From Thermoproteota archaeon (GTDB lineage: Archaea > Korarchaeota > Korarchaeia > Korarchaeales > Korarchaeaceae): DNA of 59,002 nucleotides. The notes beneath the pieces were generated by a model. It searched no databases. It worked only from the letters and a program-made list of their open reading frames with translations, and had not been told where the DNA came from. The stretch spans positions 1-59,002 of the forward strand of contig WALU01000016.1 in NCBI GenBank assembly GCA_015522685.1, given 5' to 3'. Positions 8,593 to 18,241 of the stretch are shown here, one piece after another (position 1 is the first letter of the stretch; each line of letters begins with the position of its first letter). The position numbers and the translations under genes are program-made.

Positions 8593-11310
8593 TTAATCAC
8601 TAACATGCTCTTCCTCATCTAATATCTCGGTCCTCGAAACATCTCCAGATTTACTAACTAGTATTGAATGGGTAGCAATATCCCTAAATCTAGCTGAATG
8701 AGTTACAATTATCATCTGAGGGATATCAAGGGAAGATATAGCCTCTATTAGAGCATTTATCCTCTCCTCGTCTAGGTAAATGGTTGGTTCATCTAAAACA
8801 AATGTTTCCACACTGGCCATAAGGTAGCGAGCAATTGCAAGTCGTAGAGCGAGGGTTAACGATATCCTCTCCCCACCACTCAATCTATCAAAAGAAAAAG
8901 TAGGTTTTCCTCTCCTCAAATGAGGGGTAAAATCATCATCAAGAGTTATAGAATCATAATCAAAATTGAAGGAGCTGAATATACTGTTCAATTCCCTCTC
9001 TATTGAGGGTCTAGCTTTCTCCCTTATTAGCGTCTGTATCCCTCTATCTCTACTAAAAACTTCTCTAATCTTAGCAAGTTTGGATCTAAAGTTACTCAGA
9101 TTTTCTCTCTTAGCTCTCAGCTCCTTAAGCTGTTCTTTCTTACCTCTCAGCTGATTAGCTCTGGATTCCAGCTCCTCAATCTTACCAAGTATCTTGCTTT
9201 TTTCGGCTAAAATATTGTTAAATCTCTCTTCTAGTCTCTCTAACTCTTTTCTCAGGTTATACAGCCTACTGGGATCATAATTGAGGGAGGAAATCTCATC
9301 TTTTATGGATCTAATTTCCTTATCTATGCCATTAAAGTTCGCTTTCATCTTCTCTAGATCTCCTTTTATTGAATCTCTTGTAGATAGCAAGCCTCTCAGC
9401 TTTTGCACCTCTTTAAAAGCAGTGAGGGATTTGTTATACTCTTCATCTATAGATCCCTCACTTAAACCAATAGCCAATAGATCTTTCCTGATCTTTTTCT
9501 CCATATTCTTCAAGCTCTCTCTAAGGGAATCAATATTCTCCTCGCTTAACTCCTTTTTAATTTCCTCTATGATAGGTAAAAGACCCTCTTTCTTGGAAAT
9601 TTTGCTCCTTATCTCATTTACCCGTTGTATTAATTCATCTAGACAGGCTAACTTATCTTTTAGTGGCTTGGTAAGGGAGCTTATTCTATTCACCTCTTTC
9701 TCAACCTTCTCCAACTCCTTGGCGCTGCTCTCCAGTTCCTCCTTTGACCTATGAGCTTCAGAGAGGTTGAAGTCTTTCAACTTGCTCAGTCTACTCTTCA
9801 TCTCAGATATTCTACTAGCTAAAACTTCAATATCTTCCTTTGTGCTGTCATATTTCCCTTTCAGGGACTCTACTTCATTTAGTAATCTTCTCCTTAATCT
9901 TTCAATGGACTTTTTGTCCAGCTTGGAACCACAGAGGGGACATTTATTTATATCACCATTTAGATCTTCCAAATATCTCCTATTATGCTCTATTCTCTCA
10001 TATAACTTGGATTTCTCATCTTTGAGAGAGGATAAGGAGAACTCCAATCCATTAATACTAGTTTCTAAAGATCTGATCTCTCCGGTTATGATGCGATCTA
10101 TATCCTTGGATTCATCCAGCTCAAGACCTATCAAGCCAGACAATTCAGCTAGCGAGCTTCTGAACATATTTCTCTCCTCTATGATGTGTTCTCTGATCCG
10201 AGACGCTTTCTCCTCCAATATCTTTAGCTGCTCCTCTAATCTTATTAGCTCATCCTTTAGAGAGCTAAGCTCCCTGAACTTGATCTCTAAAGCTTCTCTC
10301 TCTTTTTTCAGGCTGCTAAGAGATGATATTCTCTTCTCATATGAGTTCAACTCATCTTTTCTCTTCTTCAAGTAGTTCAGTCTATCTCTGAGCCTCATGA
10401 TCCTAGTTATCTTCTCTTTAACTCCAGAGATTATCTCATATTTGGAAGCTATAGCTTCCAAATCAGGTAGCTTGACGAGCACCTCTTCAATTCTAATAAG
10501 CTCCTTCCTCTTACTCTCAATCTCCTTAGCTAATTGACTTGCACTTACTGAAAGATTTTCTTCCTTAGCTTTCAAGCTCATATATCTTTTATCTAACTTA
10601 TCCAGACTAGAAATTTCACTCTTAAGTGAATATATCTTAGAATTCAGCTCCTTCTCCTGTTTCTCTAGGATTCCTTTCTTCTCCTTTAGCCTCTCCAGTT
10701 CTTCTAGTAAGGAGGCTTCCTCCTTGAATACATCGCCAATTCCTTTCATTTCGCTTTCAATTGAATATAGCTTGGAGTCTAACCTACTGATTGCGTTCTT
10801 TAGCTCCTCCCATATACCTTCTAATGCTTCCATTCCCAGTAACCTGCCTATAAGCTCCTTCCTCTTGGCTGGCGCTTGCTCTAATAGATCAGCTATCTCT
10901 CCTTGCCTCACATATATAGCCTGAAGGAATGTCTCCCTTCCGACCCCTAAGAGGGCCTCTACTTGCTTCGATACTTTACTCTGATCCCTCTGAAGCAGTT
11001 TTCTTTGGTTCCCCAATAACTCATAGAGGAGAGCTGATGATCTGCCTTCTCTTTCCTTTTCCCTTACAATTAGGTAGTGATGGCCATTTAGCTCGAACTC
11101 TAGCTCGACCTTCAGTCCAGGAGATCCTGTTCTTATAATGCTTTCTTGATTCCTGACGCTCCTTGGGTATAATGCATAAGAGATCGCTTCTAGTATGGTC
11201 GTTTTACCAGCTCCATTTTCCCCTATTATTGCGTTTATTCCATCAGAAAATGTAAGTTCCGTTCCAGCATGAGAACCAAAATTGTGAAGGGAAATCCTCC
11301 TTATCCTCAA
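8593..11310 (-). CDS. rad50: DNA double-strand break repair ATPase Rad50
   Basis: 905 residues, normal for archaeal Rad50. Walker A is GENGAGKTT (30-38); a long antiparallel coiled coil surrounds the zinc hook CPLC near residue 455; the C-terminal lobe has the ABC signature LSGGER (about 807) and Walker B FVLDEPTIYLD (about 840). With Mre11 it forms the MR complex that tethers and processes DNA ends. The gene follows mre11 with 3 bp between them in the block nurA-herA-mre11-rad50, the standard archaeal end-resection operon. Confidence 0.97.
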   Translation of the reverse strand: MRIRRISLHNFGSHAGTELTFSDGINAIIGENGAGKTTILEAISYALYPRSVRNQESIIRTGSPGLKVELEFELNGHHYLIVREKEREGRSSALLYELLGNQRKLLQRDQSKVSKQVEALLGVGRETFLQAIYVRQGEIADLLEQAPAKRKELIGRLLGMEALEGIWEELKNAISRLDSKLYSIESEMKGIGDVFKEEASLLEELERLKEKKGILEKQEKELNSKIYSLKSEISSLDKLDKRYMSLKAKEENLSVSASQLAKEIESKRKELIRIEEVLVKLPDLEAIASKYEIISGVKEKITRIMRLRDRLNYLKKRKDELNSYEKRISSLSSLKKEREALEIKFRELSSLKDELIRLEEQLKILEEKASRIREHIIEERNMFRSSLAELSGLIGLELDESKDIDRIITGEIRSLETSINGLEFSLSSLKDEKSKLYERIEHNRRYLEDLNGDINKCPLCGSKLDKKSIERLRRRLLNEVESLKGKYDSTKEDIEVLASRISEMKSRLSKLKDFNLSEAHRSKEELESSAKELEKVEKEVNRISSLTKPLKDKLACLDELIQRVNEIRSKISKKEGLLPIIEEIKKELSEENIDSLRESLKNMEKKIRKDLLAIGLSEGSIDEEYNKSLTAFKEVQKLRGLLSTRDSIKGDLEKMKANFNGIDKEIRSIKDEISSLNYDPSRLYNLRKELERLEERFNNILAEKSKILGKIEELESRANQLRGKKEQLKELRAKRENLSNFRSKLAKIREVFSRDRGIQTLIREKARPSIERELNSIFSSFNFDYDSITLDDDFTPHLRRGKPTFSFDRLSGGERISLTLALRLAIARYLMASVETFVLDEPTIYLDEERINALIEAISSLDIPQMIIVTHSARFRDIATHSILVSKSGDVSRTEILDEEEHVSD

Positions 11311-11313
11311 TTC

Positions 11314-12492
11314 TCATTCCTCCTCGGATAGTTTAAGCACTTCCTTAACGAAGGTATCTCTTCTCTTTCCTTCCCTATACCATAAATCGAAAATCCGCAA
11401 GGAGAGTCTTTTCTCATCTTCATCCAACTTCATGGATCCTATGGCATTTCGAACTAGCTCCTCCACACTAATCCCCGCAATAATATCCTTCTCCTCCACA
11501 TCGGCAGATTCTCTGAACTCTCTAACATTCACATGGAGGGACTTCTCCAATAAAGCTCTCCTAATCTCTATTGTAGGAAGGCCTGCCCTCAAATCGCCAG
11601 TTACTTGCACCTTACCTATAATAACAGGCTTCTCTTTGTAGCCGGATGCATTTTTTGAAAGTCTCTCTATCAATCCGTAAAGATCCTTTGTGTCTCCTAT
11701 TTTCTCCGAAAAGGAAATGAAAGGCCTTGTCTTTAACTTGATTTCTCTTATACTAATTCCATCTCGATCTATGTCAACTGATAGTATATACTTTCCCTCT
11801 CTAACGTATGTAGATACTTCTCTAGTCTCTATAACTTCCGTGGATCCGGAATATGCAAATACTCTCCTCCCACTCCTCCTCACAACCTTGTTGTGATAGT
11901 GGCCCATGGCCGTGTAATCGAAGGAGCTCCTAGCTATATCAGAAAAGTCTACCTCTGGATAAATAGCCTTAATCATACCTTTAACTCCTTGGTGTATCAT
12001 GAGAACAGAAGGACAGCTGCATAGATTCTTAGCTTTTTTATTTAGGTTTTCTACGGCATCAGCGACCCTTACTCCTCTACTCGCGTAAGGAATACCGGCT
12101 ACAACTAAATCCCCAAATCTCTTCAATCTAGGACTCAGTCTAACAAAGAGATCTCCATACCCTATCCTGTTAAAGATTTTCTCTAAGTTAATGAGAGGAG
12201 AAGTAATCCTCTTCCTAACAGTATCTGCTCCTAGCTCGTGATTCCCCTCTATTATAGCTATGGGTACTCCTTCCTCCAAGACCTTCAGGAATCCTTCGAA
12301 AGCCCTAACGAAAGCCCTTGGATGAGGTCTATAGCTATCGAATAGGTCACCTGTGTGCACTATTAAGTCAGGCTTCTCGCTTAAAGCTAGATCTATTGCT
12401 TGATTAAATGCTCTATACAGATCTTCCTCCCTTTCAGCTAGATGAAACTGAGCCTTTCCCAAATGATTATCTGATATATGTATGATCTTCAT
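11314..12492 (-). CDS. mre11: DNA double-strand break repair nuclease Mre11
   Basis: 392 residues with the calcineurin-like phosphoesterase motifs: Asp8 and His10 in SDNHLG, Asp49 in HTGDLFD, Asn84-His85 in EGNHE, then MIHQG and GHYHNK. These coordinate two Mn ions for 3'-5' exonuclease and endonuclease activity. The C-terminal region carries the capping domain and a Rad50-binding segment rich in charged residues. Located one base after herA's stop and directly before rad50. Confidence 0.97.
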   Translation of the reverse strand: MKIIHISDNHLGKAQFHLAEREEDLYRAFNQAIDLALSEKPDLIVHTGDLFDSYRPHPRAFVRAFEGFLKVLEEGVPIAIIEGNHELGADTVRKRITSPLINLEKIFNRIGYGDLFVRLSPRLKRFGDLVVAGIPYASRGVRVADAVENLNKKAKNLCSCPSVLMIHQGVKGMIKAIYPEVDFSDIARSSFDYTAMGHYHNKVVRRSGRRVFAYSGSTEVIETREVSTYVREGKYILSVDIDRDGISIREIKLKTRPFISFSEKIGDTKDLYGLIERLSKNASGYKEKPVIIGKVQVTGDLRAGLPTIEIRRALLEKSLHVNVREFRESADVEEKDIIAGISVEELVRNAIGSMKLDEDEKRLSLRIFDLWYREGKRRDTFVKEVLKLSEEE

Positions 12493-12493
12493 T

Positions 12494-14101
12494 TTAGTCG
12501 CCTATAGAGCTATAATACTCATCTGGAGTGGCACTAAGCCTCTTTCTCAATCCCTCTCTCCACATCTCATATGCTTTCAAGCTTTCTCCTCCTCTTTTTC
12601 CTTTAAAGAAGCGAACTTTTACTAAGGCAGGGATCTTCACCATGGGTCCTACAACGATAGCCTCACCAACGTTGAGAGAGGGAAGATAAGAGATCATTTC
12701 TTCGCTTAGAAACTCCGTTGCTCTTCTTATGTAAGCCTGGTCATCAGGTTCAACCACACGGAGGATTATCTTATTTACCATTTGTGAGAGTACATCTGAG
12801 TTAAGACGCTTAGGTCTCTGGCTAACCAAGCAAAGTCCTACTCCAAATTTCCTTCCTTCTTTTGCTATAGAGCTTGCTGCTTGGGACGTGTAAGTATACT
12901 CTACTGAAGGGATGAGTGTATGAGCCTCCTCCAGCACAGCCAATACCGGTGTGGGAAAATCAAGGTAACCTCTACCAATTATTTTAGCTTTTGCTCTGTA
13001 GAGAATGGTATAAAGAGTTTTTCCCACTACCACATCTGTAAGATCCGAATCTAATTGGCCTAAATCTACTATCAGTAATTTTCCATAATTAAGATGATCT
13101 ACTGGCTCACCGGCGGCCGGTTTTAGCACTCTATCATACTTTGTCCTAATGAAGTCAACTTTGGCTAGAAGGCTTTCTATGCTTCCCCTATCATTAGATG
13201 AAAATTTAAGGAGATACGGATCATCCTCATTATTCTTCTCTTTCATAAGGGAAAGCTTAACTAATGCATGTATTCCGGCGAGCAGATCATCTCTATCTGC
13301 TCTTAGCTCAGCTTTATCCAAATATTCTCCGAGCTTCTCCCTAATGAGGAGTTCCTTAGCGGTTCTAAATGCAGCTTTTAGGTAAATAAATTGCTTTGGA
13401 GCATTATCATATGTTATCTTCATGAGCTTTCCTAATTCCTCTACTGACAGGGTGTTAGGATCCAGAATAGGATCTATAGTCTCTATTTCACAGTGGGGGC
13501 AGTCTAAAGTCATGCCGGCATATTCAGAGTGAACATCAAATAGAATGGCGACACCTCCCATTCTAATAATCTCATATAGAATTACAGCTACGGAGTTGGA
13601 TTTTCCTCCACCTGTAACCGCAAGTATGGCGAGATGCCTAGAAATGAGTTCATTTGGATCTAGATGGATAGTAACGTCTTCTCTAGTTAGGAGGTTCCCC
13701 AATTTTATTCCCTCTTTATCAGGAGGGGGAGCGAATATCTGCCGAAGCAGCTCTGCCGGGGCTCTTTTTACTAGAGCGCCCGTAGGCGGTGGTGCTCTAG
13801 GCAATCCAGCAAGCTTTTTACTCTTAAGCTTACCTATCATCCTTATCGTGGCTTTTAACCAATCAGATGGAGAGCCAACTACCTCGAGAATTGTGTCATA
13901 GTAATTAGCTTGAAGGAGATCACTTCTAGCTAATTCAAGGGCTCCTCTTACCACGTTACTAATCATCCCTAAGAGATCAGTTTCATCTCCTTCTACTACA
14001 ACATAATCTCCCACTTTAGGAACGACTCCCTGATAAGAGATCATATCAGCTTGAACAGGAGTAGAATTAGGTGCTATTCTCCCCAAAACATCATTCTCCA
14101 A
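12494..14101 (-). CDS. herA: bipolar DNA helicase HerA
   Basis: About 535 residues. An N-terminal HAS-barrel is followed by Walker A TGGGKSN (about 163-169 from this start), Walker B VLEEAHTLIP, and the arginine-bearing motif VSQRPKRLNSDVLSQ. HerA is a hexameric translocase that works with NurA to resect DNA ends. I prefer the TTG at 14101 because a strong GGGAGG lies just upstream at suitable spacing; a GTG at 14116 is the alternative. It overlaps the nurA stop by 11 bp. Confidence 0.95.
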   Translation of the reverse strand: MENDVLGRIAPNSTPVQADMISYQGVVPKVGDYVVVEGDETDLLGMISNVVRGALELARSDLLQANYYDTILEVVGSPSDWLKATIRMIGKLKSKKLAGLPRAPPPTGALVKRAPAELLRQIFAPPPDKEGIKLGNLLTREDVTIHLDPNELISRHLAILAVTGGGKSNSVAVILYEIIRMGGVAILFDVHSEYAGMTLDCPHCEIETIDPILDPNTLSVEELGKLMKITYDNAPKQFIYLKAAFRTAKELLIREKLGEYLDKAELRADRDDLLAGIHALVKLSLMKEKNNEDDPYLLKFSSNDRGSIESLLAKVDFIRTKYDRVLKPAAGEPVDHLNYGKLLIVDLGQLDSDLTDVVVGKTLYTILYRAKAKIIGRGYLDFPTPVLAVLEEAHTLIPSVEYTYTSQAASSIAKEGRKFGVGLCLVSQRPKRLNSDVLSQMVNKIILRVVEPDDQAYIRRATEFLSEEMISYLPSLNVGEAIVVGPMVKIPALVKVRFFKGKRGGESLKAYEMWREGLRKRLSATPDEYYSSIGD

Positions 14102-15212
14102 GGATCTCCCTCCCACTTATCTCCACTATCTTAAGATTTCTTGCTAAATGAAGCATCATCTCCTTACTTATCTTCGTCATTTCATGAACCACCCTTAAGT
14201 GGTAGGGATACCCCCTCACAGAGTATCTAGCAAGGGAGCTGAGTAACATAGCTACCTCCTCATAATTTAAGCTCCCTACAATCTCTACCCTGAGTGGGTT
14301 AGCGTTCTTCTCTAACCTCACATAAGTGAGTGTTATTGGATAGCTATCTCCTATGCCAGAAAACTCCGGGAAGGTTAATTGAGTCACCTTTGGTAATAAA
14401 AAGCCTCTTTGATTAGAGTATCTTCTAATGATCTCTAAATCCGGCGTCCTATCGTCGAAATAGGAACTACTGCTTGATCTCTTAGCTATAGCTATTATGA
14501 TTGTTCTTCCTCCCTTAAGTAATTTGTTCAAACTCAGTAGTTTCTCATATCCTTCTATAAAGGCCTTGGCTCGCATGATCTCATCCTTCTTAGGGCTTCT
14601 CCTTAGCTCTTCCTCAAGTATGGATCCTACGATTGATCCTATAAGGTCCGATACCTCAGCTTGGTGGGTGATGGAAGATAGGCCATCGGTAAGGTCGTAC
14701 TTCAATTGATTCATCACCTCTTCTAGAATCCTTCTCATGTGATAAGGAACCCTCTGACCATAGGGAGTTGATAATCCTCTATTAATAGAGGCTATGAAAG
14801 AACCATCCATGAGAAGGATCTCAGAACCTAGATCTAGGGACTTCAGGCCCATTTTAACTTCCATCGTTTCTCTGCAAAACGAAATTCTCTCCTTGAGATA
14901 ATAGTCTTCAAGTACTCCTATCTGGTACTTTCTGGCCCTCACAGCTTCCTCATCTTTAAAGAAGAGGGATGCTGATGTTATGAACAGTACCTGCCCTAGT
15001 GTAAGATAATCGCTGTTATTGCTTCCATCTACCGCCGCTATCTTAGAGTATTCCGGCTCAGGTAACTCGGATATCCAGTTCCTCCGTAACATGGATATGG
15101 AGACTCTTTCTTTAATGTCATCATCTGTAGCTAGAAAAGAAGCTACATAGCTTTTAGCCCTCACAACAGCTTCCTCAATGGATTCAAATGGTAATTCAGG
15201 CATCAGGTGCAT
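14091..15212 (-). CDS. nurA: 5'-3' nuclease NurA
   Basis: 373 residues. NurA signature features are Asp62 in AAVDGSNNS and Asp136 in ILLMDGSF (metal ligands), plus the late RSSSSSYFDDRTPDLEII region. NurA forms a complex with HerA and degrades one strand during end resection. It opens the leftward repair operon; a TTAAAA element about 22 bp upstream of the ATG suggests a nearly leaderless transcript. The acyl-CoA synthetase gene is divergent. Confidence 0.94.
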   Translation of the reverse strand: MHLMPELPFESIEEAVVRAKSYVASFLATDDDIKERVSISMLRRNWISELPEPEYSKIAAVDGSNNSDYLTLGQVLFITSASLFFKDEEAVRARKYQIGVLEDYYLKERISFCRETMEVKMGLKSLDLGSEILLMDGSFIASINRGLSTPYGQRVPYHMRRILEEVMNQLKYDLTDGLSSITHQAEVSDLIGSIVGSILEEELRRSPKKDEIMRAKAFIEGYEKLLSLNKLLKGGRTIIIAIAKRSSSSSYFDDRTPDLEIIRRYSNQRGFLLPKVTQLTFPEFSGIGDSYPITLTYVRLEKNANPLRVEIVGSLNYEEVAMLLSSLARYSVRGYPYHLRVVHEMTKISKEMMLHLARNLKIVEISGREILGE

Positions 15213-15270
15213 TCATTTATAATGGTGTGTACTAGATTTTAACGTGTTCCTGTTGATAATTGGGGATAAC

Positions 15271-16665
15271 TTGACAGACTTAGATATATTCTTCAAGCCT
15301 AAATCTGTAGCTGTAATAGGAGCTTCTAGAAATCCAGAAAGAGTGGGGCACATTATCTTAAAGAGAATGATAGAAATAGAATATCCTGGCAAGTTATATC
15401 CCGTTAATCCAAAAGCAGAGAAGATATTAGGGATTAAATGTTATTCTAGCGTTGAGGAAATACCGGATGAGATATATCTCGCTGTAATCGCATTGAGAGC
15501 AGATCTAACGCCTTCAGCATTAGAGGAATCGGCTAAGAAAGGCGCTAAAGGTGCAATAGTTATATCGGGAGGTTTCTCCGAGATAGGAAACTATGGACTA
15601 GAGGCTCAACTGCTGTCGATTGCTAAAAAGTATGGGATTAGAATCATTGGACCTAACTGCTTAGGTGTTTTCGATCCTAAGAATAAGATAGATACTCTCT
15701 TCTTGCCTAAGGAGGTTATACCAAGACCTAGAGCCGGAGAGGTATCCATAATAACGCAAAGTGGCAGTTTAGGCAGTACTCTCCTAACGATGATAAGAAA
15801 AGAGGGCAGAGGACTGAGCAAATTCATAAGCTATGGTAACAGGATCGATGTTGATGAAGGAGACTTGGTAAGCTATCTGTCGGAGGATAATGACACGAAG
15901 GTCATAGCTGCTTATATAGAAGGGGTCATAGATGGCCGAAAATTCATGGACACCATAAGATCTGCCTCAGCCAAGAAACCCGTAGTTGTTCTTAAAGGTG
16001 GAAGAACTGCTTCAGGAGATAGAGCTGTTAAAAGTCATACCGGATCCCTTGCTGGTAGAAGTGATATATTTGAGGCGGCTGTCAAGCAGAGCAGGGGTAT
16101 AATAGTCGGCACTCTCGATGAGTTCATGGATGTGCCGGCTGCTCTTTCTACACAGCCACCTATGTATGGAGATAAGGTAGCTGTTCTAACTAACGGAGGA
16201 GGTTTCGGTATACTTGCTGTGGATGCCCTCGAAATGAGGGGCTTTAAAGTGACTCCTCCTTCATCAGAGCTAATGAGAAAGTTGAAGGAAATACTTCCCC
16301 TATACTATCCTGTAAGTAATCCTACAGATCTAACTGGAGATTCTACTCCCGAGCAATTCTTAGATGCTGGATTAGCAATAGTCGAGAGTTGTGAATACGA
16401 CGCGCTGTTCTTAATACCTCTATTAGGAGTCCCTGGTATGGTGCCAGAGAAAACGGAGAGCATGCTCATACAACTGGTTAAGAGTTCAAATATACCAATA
16501 GTTGCTACAGCAGTTCCTACTACACCTAACGTGGAGGAGGTCTTACATAAAATGGAGAAGAAGGGCCTGCCAATATATCCAACCCCAGAGAGGGCAGCAT
16601 CTTCTCTCTACGGTCTTAGACAGTATGGTAAAATGAGGGATACATCTCCAATAGAACATTTTTAA
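15271..16665 (+). CDS. ADP-forming acyl-CoA synthetase, alpha subunit
   Basis: About 464 residues with the CoA-binding, ligase-CoA and succinyl-CoA-synthetase-like domains of the alpha subunit: FFKPKSVAVIGASRNP at the N terminus, GPNCLGVFDP, ITQSGSLGST, and the loop VKSHTGSLAG with the phosphorylated histidine. It converts acyl-CoA, ADP and phosphate to acid, CoA and ATP, together with a separate ATP-grasp beta subunit not in this window. I choose TTG 15271 because GGGGAT precedes it and homologues begin here; GTG 15244 in the same frame is possible. A paralogue lacking the histidine loop lies at 54202-55503. Confidence 0.92.
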   Translation: MTDLDIFFKPKSVAVIGASRNPERVGHIILKRMIEIEYPGKLYPVNPKAEKILGIKCYSSVEEIPDEIYLAVIALRADLTPSALEESAKKGAKGAIVISGGFSEIGNYGLEAQLLSIAKKYGIRIIGPNCLGVFDPKNKIDTLFLPKEVIPRPRAGEVSIITQSGSLGSTLLTMIRKEGRGLSKFISYGNRIDVDEGDLVSYLSEDNDTKVIAAYIEGVIDGRKFMDTIRSASAKKPVVVLKGGRTASGDRAVKSHTGSLAGRSDIFEAAVKQSRGIIVGTLDEFMDVPAALSTQPPMYGDKVAVLTNGGGFGILAVDALEMRGFKVTPPSSELMRKLKEILPLYYPVSNPTDLTGDSTPEQFLDAGLAIVESCEYDALFLIPLLGVPGMVPEKTESMLIQLVKSSNIPIVATAVPTTPNVEEVLHKMEKKGLPIYPTPERAASSLYGLRQYGKMRDTSPIEHF

Positions 16666-16687
16666 AAGAAGATATCTTAATTCAAAG

Positions 16688-17404
16688 GTGGTAAGCCTGT
16701 CTAGCTTCTGGGATAGACTTAAGACTAATATTGAGGCTAAATTGAATAAACTTCTCGATAATTTCGAGGATCCAAGAGAGCAGCTAGACTATGCATATAA
16801 TAAATTAGTGCAACAGCTTCATGATGTAGAAATGGCTCTATCTAGGGCTATAACTGCAAGAAAGAAGCTTGAATTTGAGCTCGAAAGCATGAACGAGAGG
16901 ATAAGTGATTTAGATGGAAAGGCTAAGAGAGCTATGAGGCTTGGTAGAGAGGGCCTAGCTAGAAAAGCGCTGGAGAGAAAGCTAGTTTTAATATCGCAAA
17001 AGAAGACTCTTGAAGAGAAAATAAAAGAGATGAAAGAAGATGAGGAAAATCTTATGGAAGTAAGAGATAAGTTGAAGACAAAGATAGACTTATTTAAGGC
17101 AAAGAAGGAGCAACTTAAGGCAGAATATGAAGCCTCCAAGGCCCAAGTTGAGGTTCAGGGGATGGTCACAGGTCTCTCTAATGACTTTGCATCAGCAGCT
17201 GAGATAGTAGACAGGGCAGAAAGCAAGGTCAATGATATGAAGGCTAGAGCTGCTGCGCTGGATGAACTTGTGGCAACTGGAGGAGCTCTGGATGTTCTCG
17301 AACCTGAAGAAAAGGATGAAATAGAGAAGAAATTAGATAAAATAGAGCTGAATAGTCAGCTAGAGGAAGAAATGAAGAAACTTAAGGAAGAAGTGAGGAG
17401 CTGA
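16688..17404 (+). CDS. pspA: PspA/IM30 (ESCRT-III-like) membrane-remodelling protein
   Basis: 238 residues, almost entirely helical coiled coil (about 20-170), with the PspA/IM30 pattern: an N-terminal amphipathic helix SSFWDRLKTNIEAKLNKLLD, the conserved FEDPREQLDYAYNK, and long heptad helices ending in an acidic C-terminal helix. PspA homologues polymerise on stressed membranes. The start is uncertain: GTG 16688 overlaps the AAAGGTGG that would serve as its Shine-Dalgarno, so translation might start slightly further in. The next gene, 7 bp downstream, is a membrane winged-helix protein likely in the same operon. Confidence 0.92.
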   Translation: MVSLSSFWDRLKTNIEAKLNKLLDNFEDPREQLDYAYNKLVQQLHDVEMALSRAITARKKLEFELESMNERISDLDGKAKRAMRLGREGLARKALERKLVLISQKKTLEEKIKEMKEDEENLMEVRDKLKTKIDLFKAKKEQLKAEYEASKAQVEVQGMVTGLSNDFASAAEIVDRAESKVNDMKARAAALDELVATGGALDVLEPEEKDEIEKKLDKIELNSQLEEEMKKLKEEVRS

Positions 17405-17411
17405 TCTTCTC

Positions 17412-17804
17412 TTGCCTTCCATCAGGGATTTTTTATCTTATGGTGCCAGCGCTATTCTGATATTTTTTGGGCTAATTTTTCTCATAGCAAGTAGTATAGA
17501 GCCCTTTAGAGTTATTCCTGGGCTTACGATGCTAATTCTGGGATTAGGCGTTATATATACTAACATGAAATTGAAAAAGGCCGAATTATCCAAGGAGATG
17601 CTTGAATCTAAGGTGATAAATCTCGCCAGAAGGAAGGAAGGATATGTAACAGTTGCTGATGTATCTGCTGGCCTCAATGTACCAGTAGATATAGCAGAGG
17701 AGGTACTACATAGTCTTGAAAGGAAAGGAATAGCCTTTCTTGATTTCAAAAGAATTGGAGATGAAGGAGTCGAAGTATATAGGATACTAGGTGCTAAAAG
17801 CTAG
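17412..17804 (+). CDS. membrane protein with winged-helix domain, linked to PspA
   Basis: 130 residues from a TTG start 7 bp after pspA. Residues about 10-50 form two closely spaced membrane helices (SAILIFFGLIFLIASS and VIPGLTMLILGLGVIY). Residues about 65-125 look like a winged helix: INLARRKEGYVTVADVSAGL, VPVDIAEEVLHSLERKG, then a wing. This is a membrane-tethered DNA- or protein-binding arrangement. No named family recognised. By position it could sense membrane state for PspA, which is inference. Confidence 0.75.
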   Translation: MPSIRDFLSYGASAILIFFGLIFLIASSIEPFRVIPGLTMLILGLGVIYTNMKLKKAELSKEMLESKVINLARRKEGYVTVADVSAGLNVPVDIAEEVLHSLERKGIAFLDFKRIGDEGVEVYRILGAKS

Positions 17805-17805
17805 A

Positions 17806-18132
17806 CTAGGATACGGGCGTTCCTGGAGGAACCTTCTCCTCTGGTGAGAGGAGTACAGGCCTTCCATTAACAACTGCTGCAAGCAACATTCCCTGAGATT
17901 CTATTCCCATGAACTTTCTAGGTTGGAGGTTAGCAATTATAACTATTTGCTTCCCAACTAGATCTCTAGGGTCATAGTACTCAGCCACTCCAGCTACTAA
18001 TTGCCTACGTTCGTTGCCTAAATCAACAGTCAACCTTACGAGCTTCCTACTCCCCTCCACCCTCTCAGCCTCGACTATCTCTCCAACCCTCAAACAGAGC
18101 TTCTTAAAATCGGAAAACGAAATATAGCTCAT
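17806..18132 (-). CDS. stand-alone MetRS C-terminal tRNA-binding (EMAP/OB-fold) protein
   Basis: 108 residues matching the OB-fold tRNA-binding domain (MetG C-terminal/CsaA/Arc1p type): LRVGEIVEAERVEGSRKLVR, GNERRQLVAGVAEYYDP, and LQPRKFMGIESQGMLLAA. The MetRS at 45535-47214 ends without this domain, so the two probably form a split MetRS. ATG 18132 is chosen because GGTGG lies just upstream; ATG 18150 has no ribosome binding site. The promoter element around 18162-18172 appears to be shared with the divergent RNase gene. Confidence 0.9.
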   Translation of the reverse strand: MSYISFSDFKKLCLRVGEIVEAERVEGSRKLVRLTVDLGNERRQLVAGVAEYYDPRDLVGKQIVIIANLQPRKFMGIESQGMLLAAVVNGRPVLLSPEEKVPPGTPVS

Positions 18133-18161
18133 AGATGCCACCCGTCTCATAGTAAGTGTAC

Positions 18162-18217
18162 TATTTTTAAATCAGTAATATGCAAAGTACTCCTGTAAAG
18201 GACCGCTTCGAGCGGTC
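18162..18217. promoter_or_regulatory. shared TATA element and 5' stem-loop of the beta-CASP RNase mRNA
   Basis: TATTTTTAAAT (18162-18172) sits about 25 bp from the expected start sites of both divergent transcripts (leftward tRNA-binding protein, rightward RNase). On the right, the predicted start near 18193 puts a perfect 7-bp stem, GACCGCT-TCG-AGCGGTC (18201-18217), within a few nucleotides of the RNase mRNA's 5' end. The ribosome binding site GAGGTGA follows at 18226-18232. A 5'-terminal hairpin can block 5'-end-dependent nucleases, so self-control by the encoded nuclease is conceivable. Confidence 0.5.
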
Positions 18218-18241
18218 TAAAATTAGAGGTGAAATGTAAAG

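Noticed and set aside
9767..10375. Long plus-strand frame opposite rad50
   Set aside because: It is the antisense shadow of coiled-coil codons, rich in Ser/Leu/Phe, without family features.
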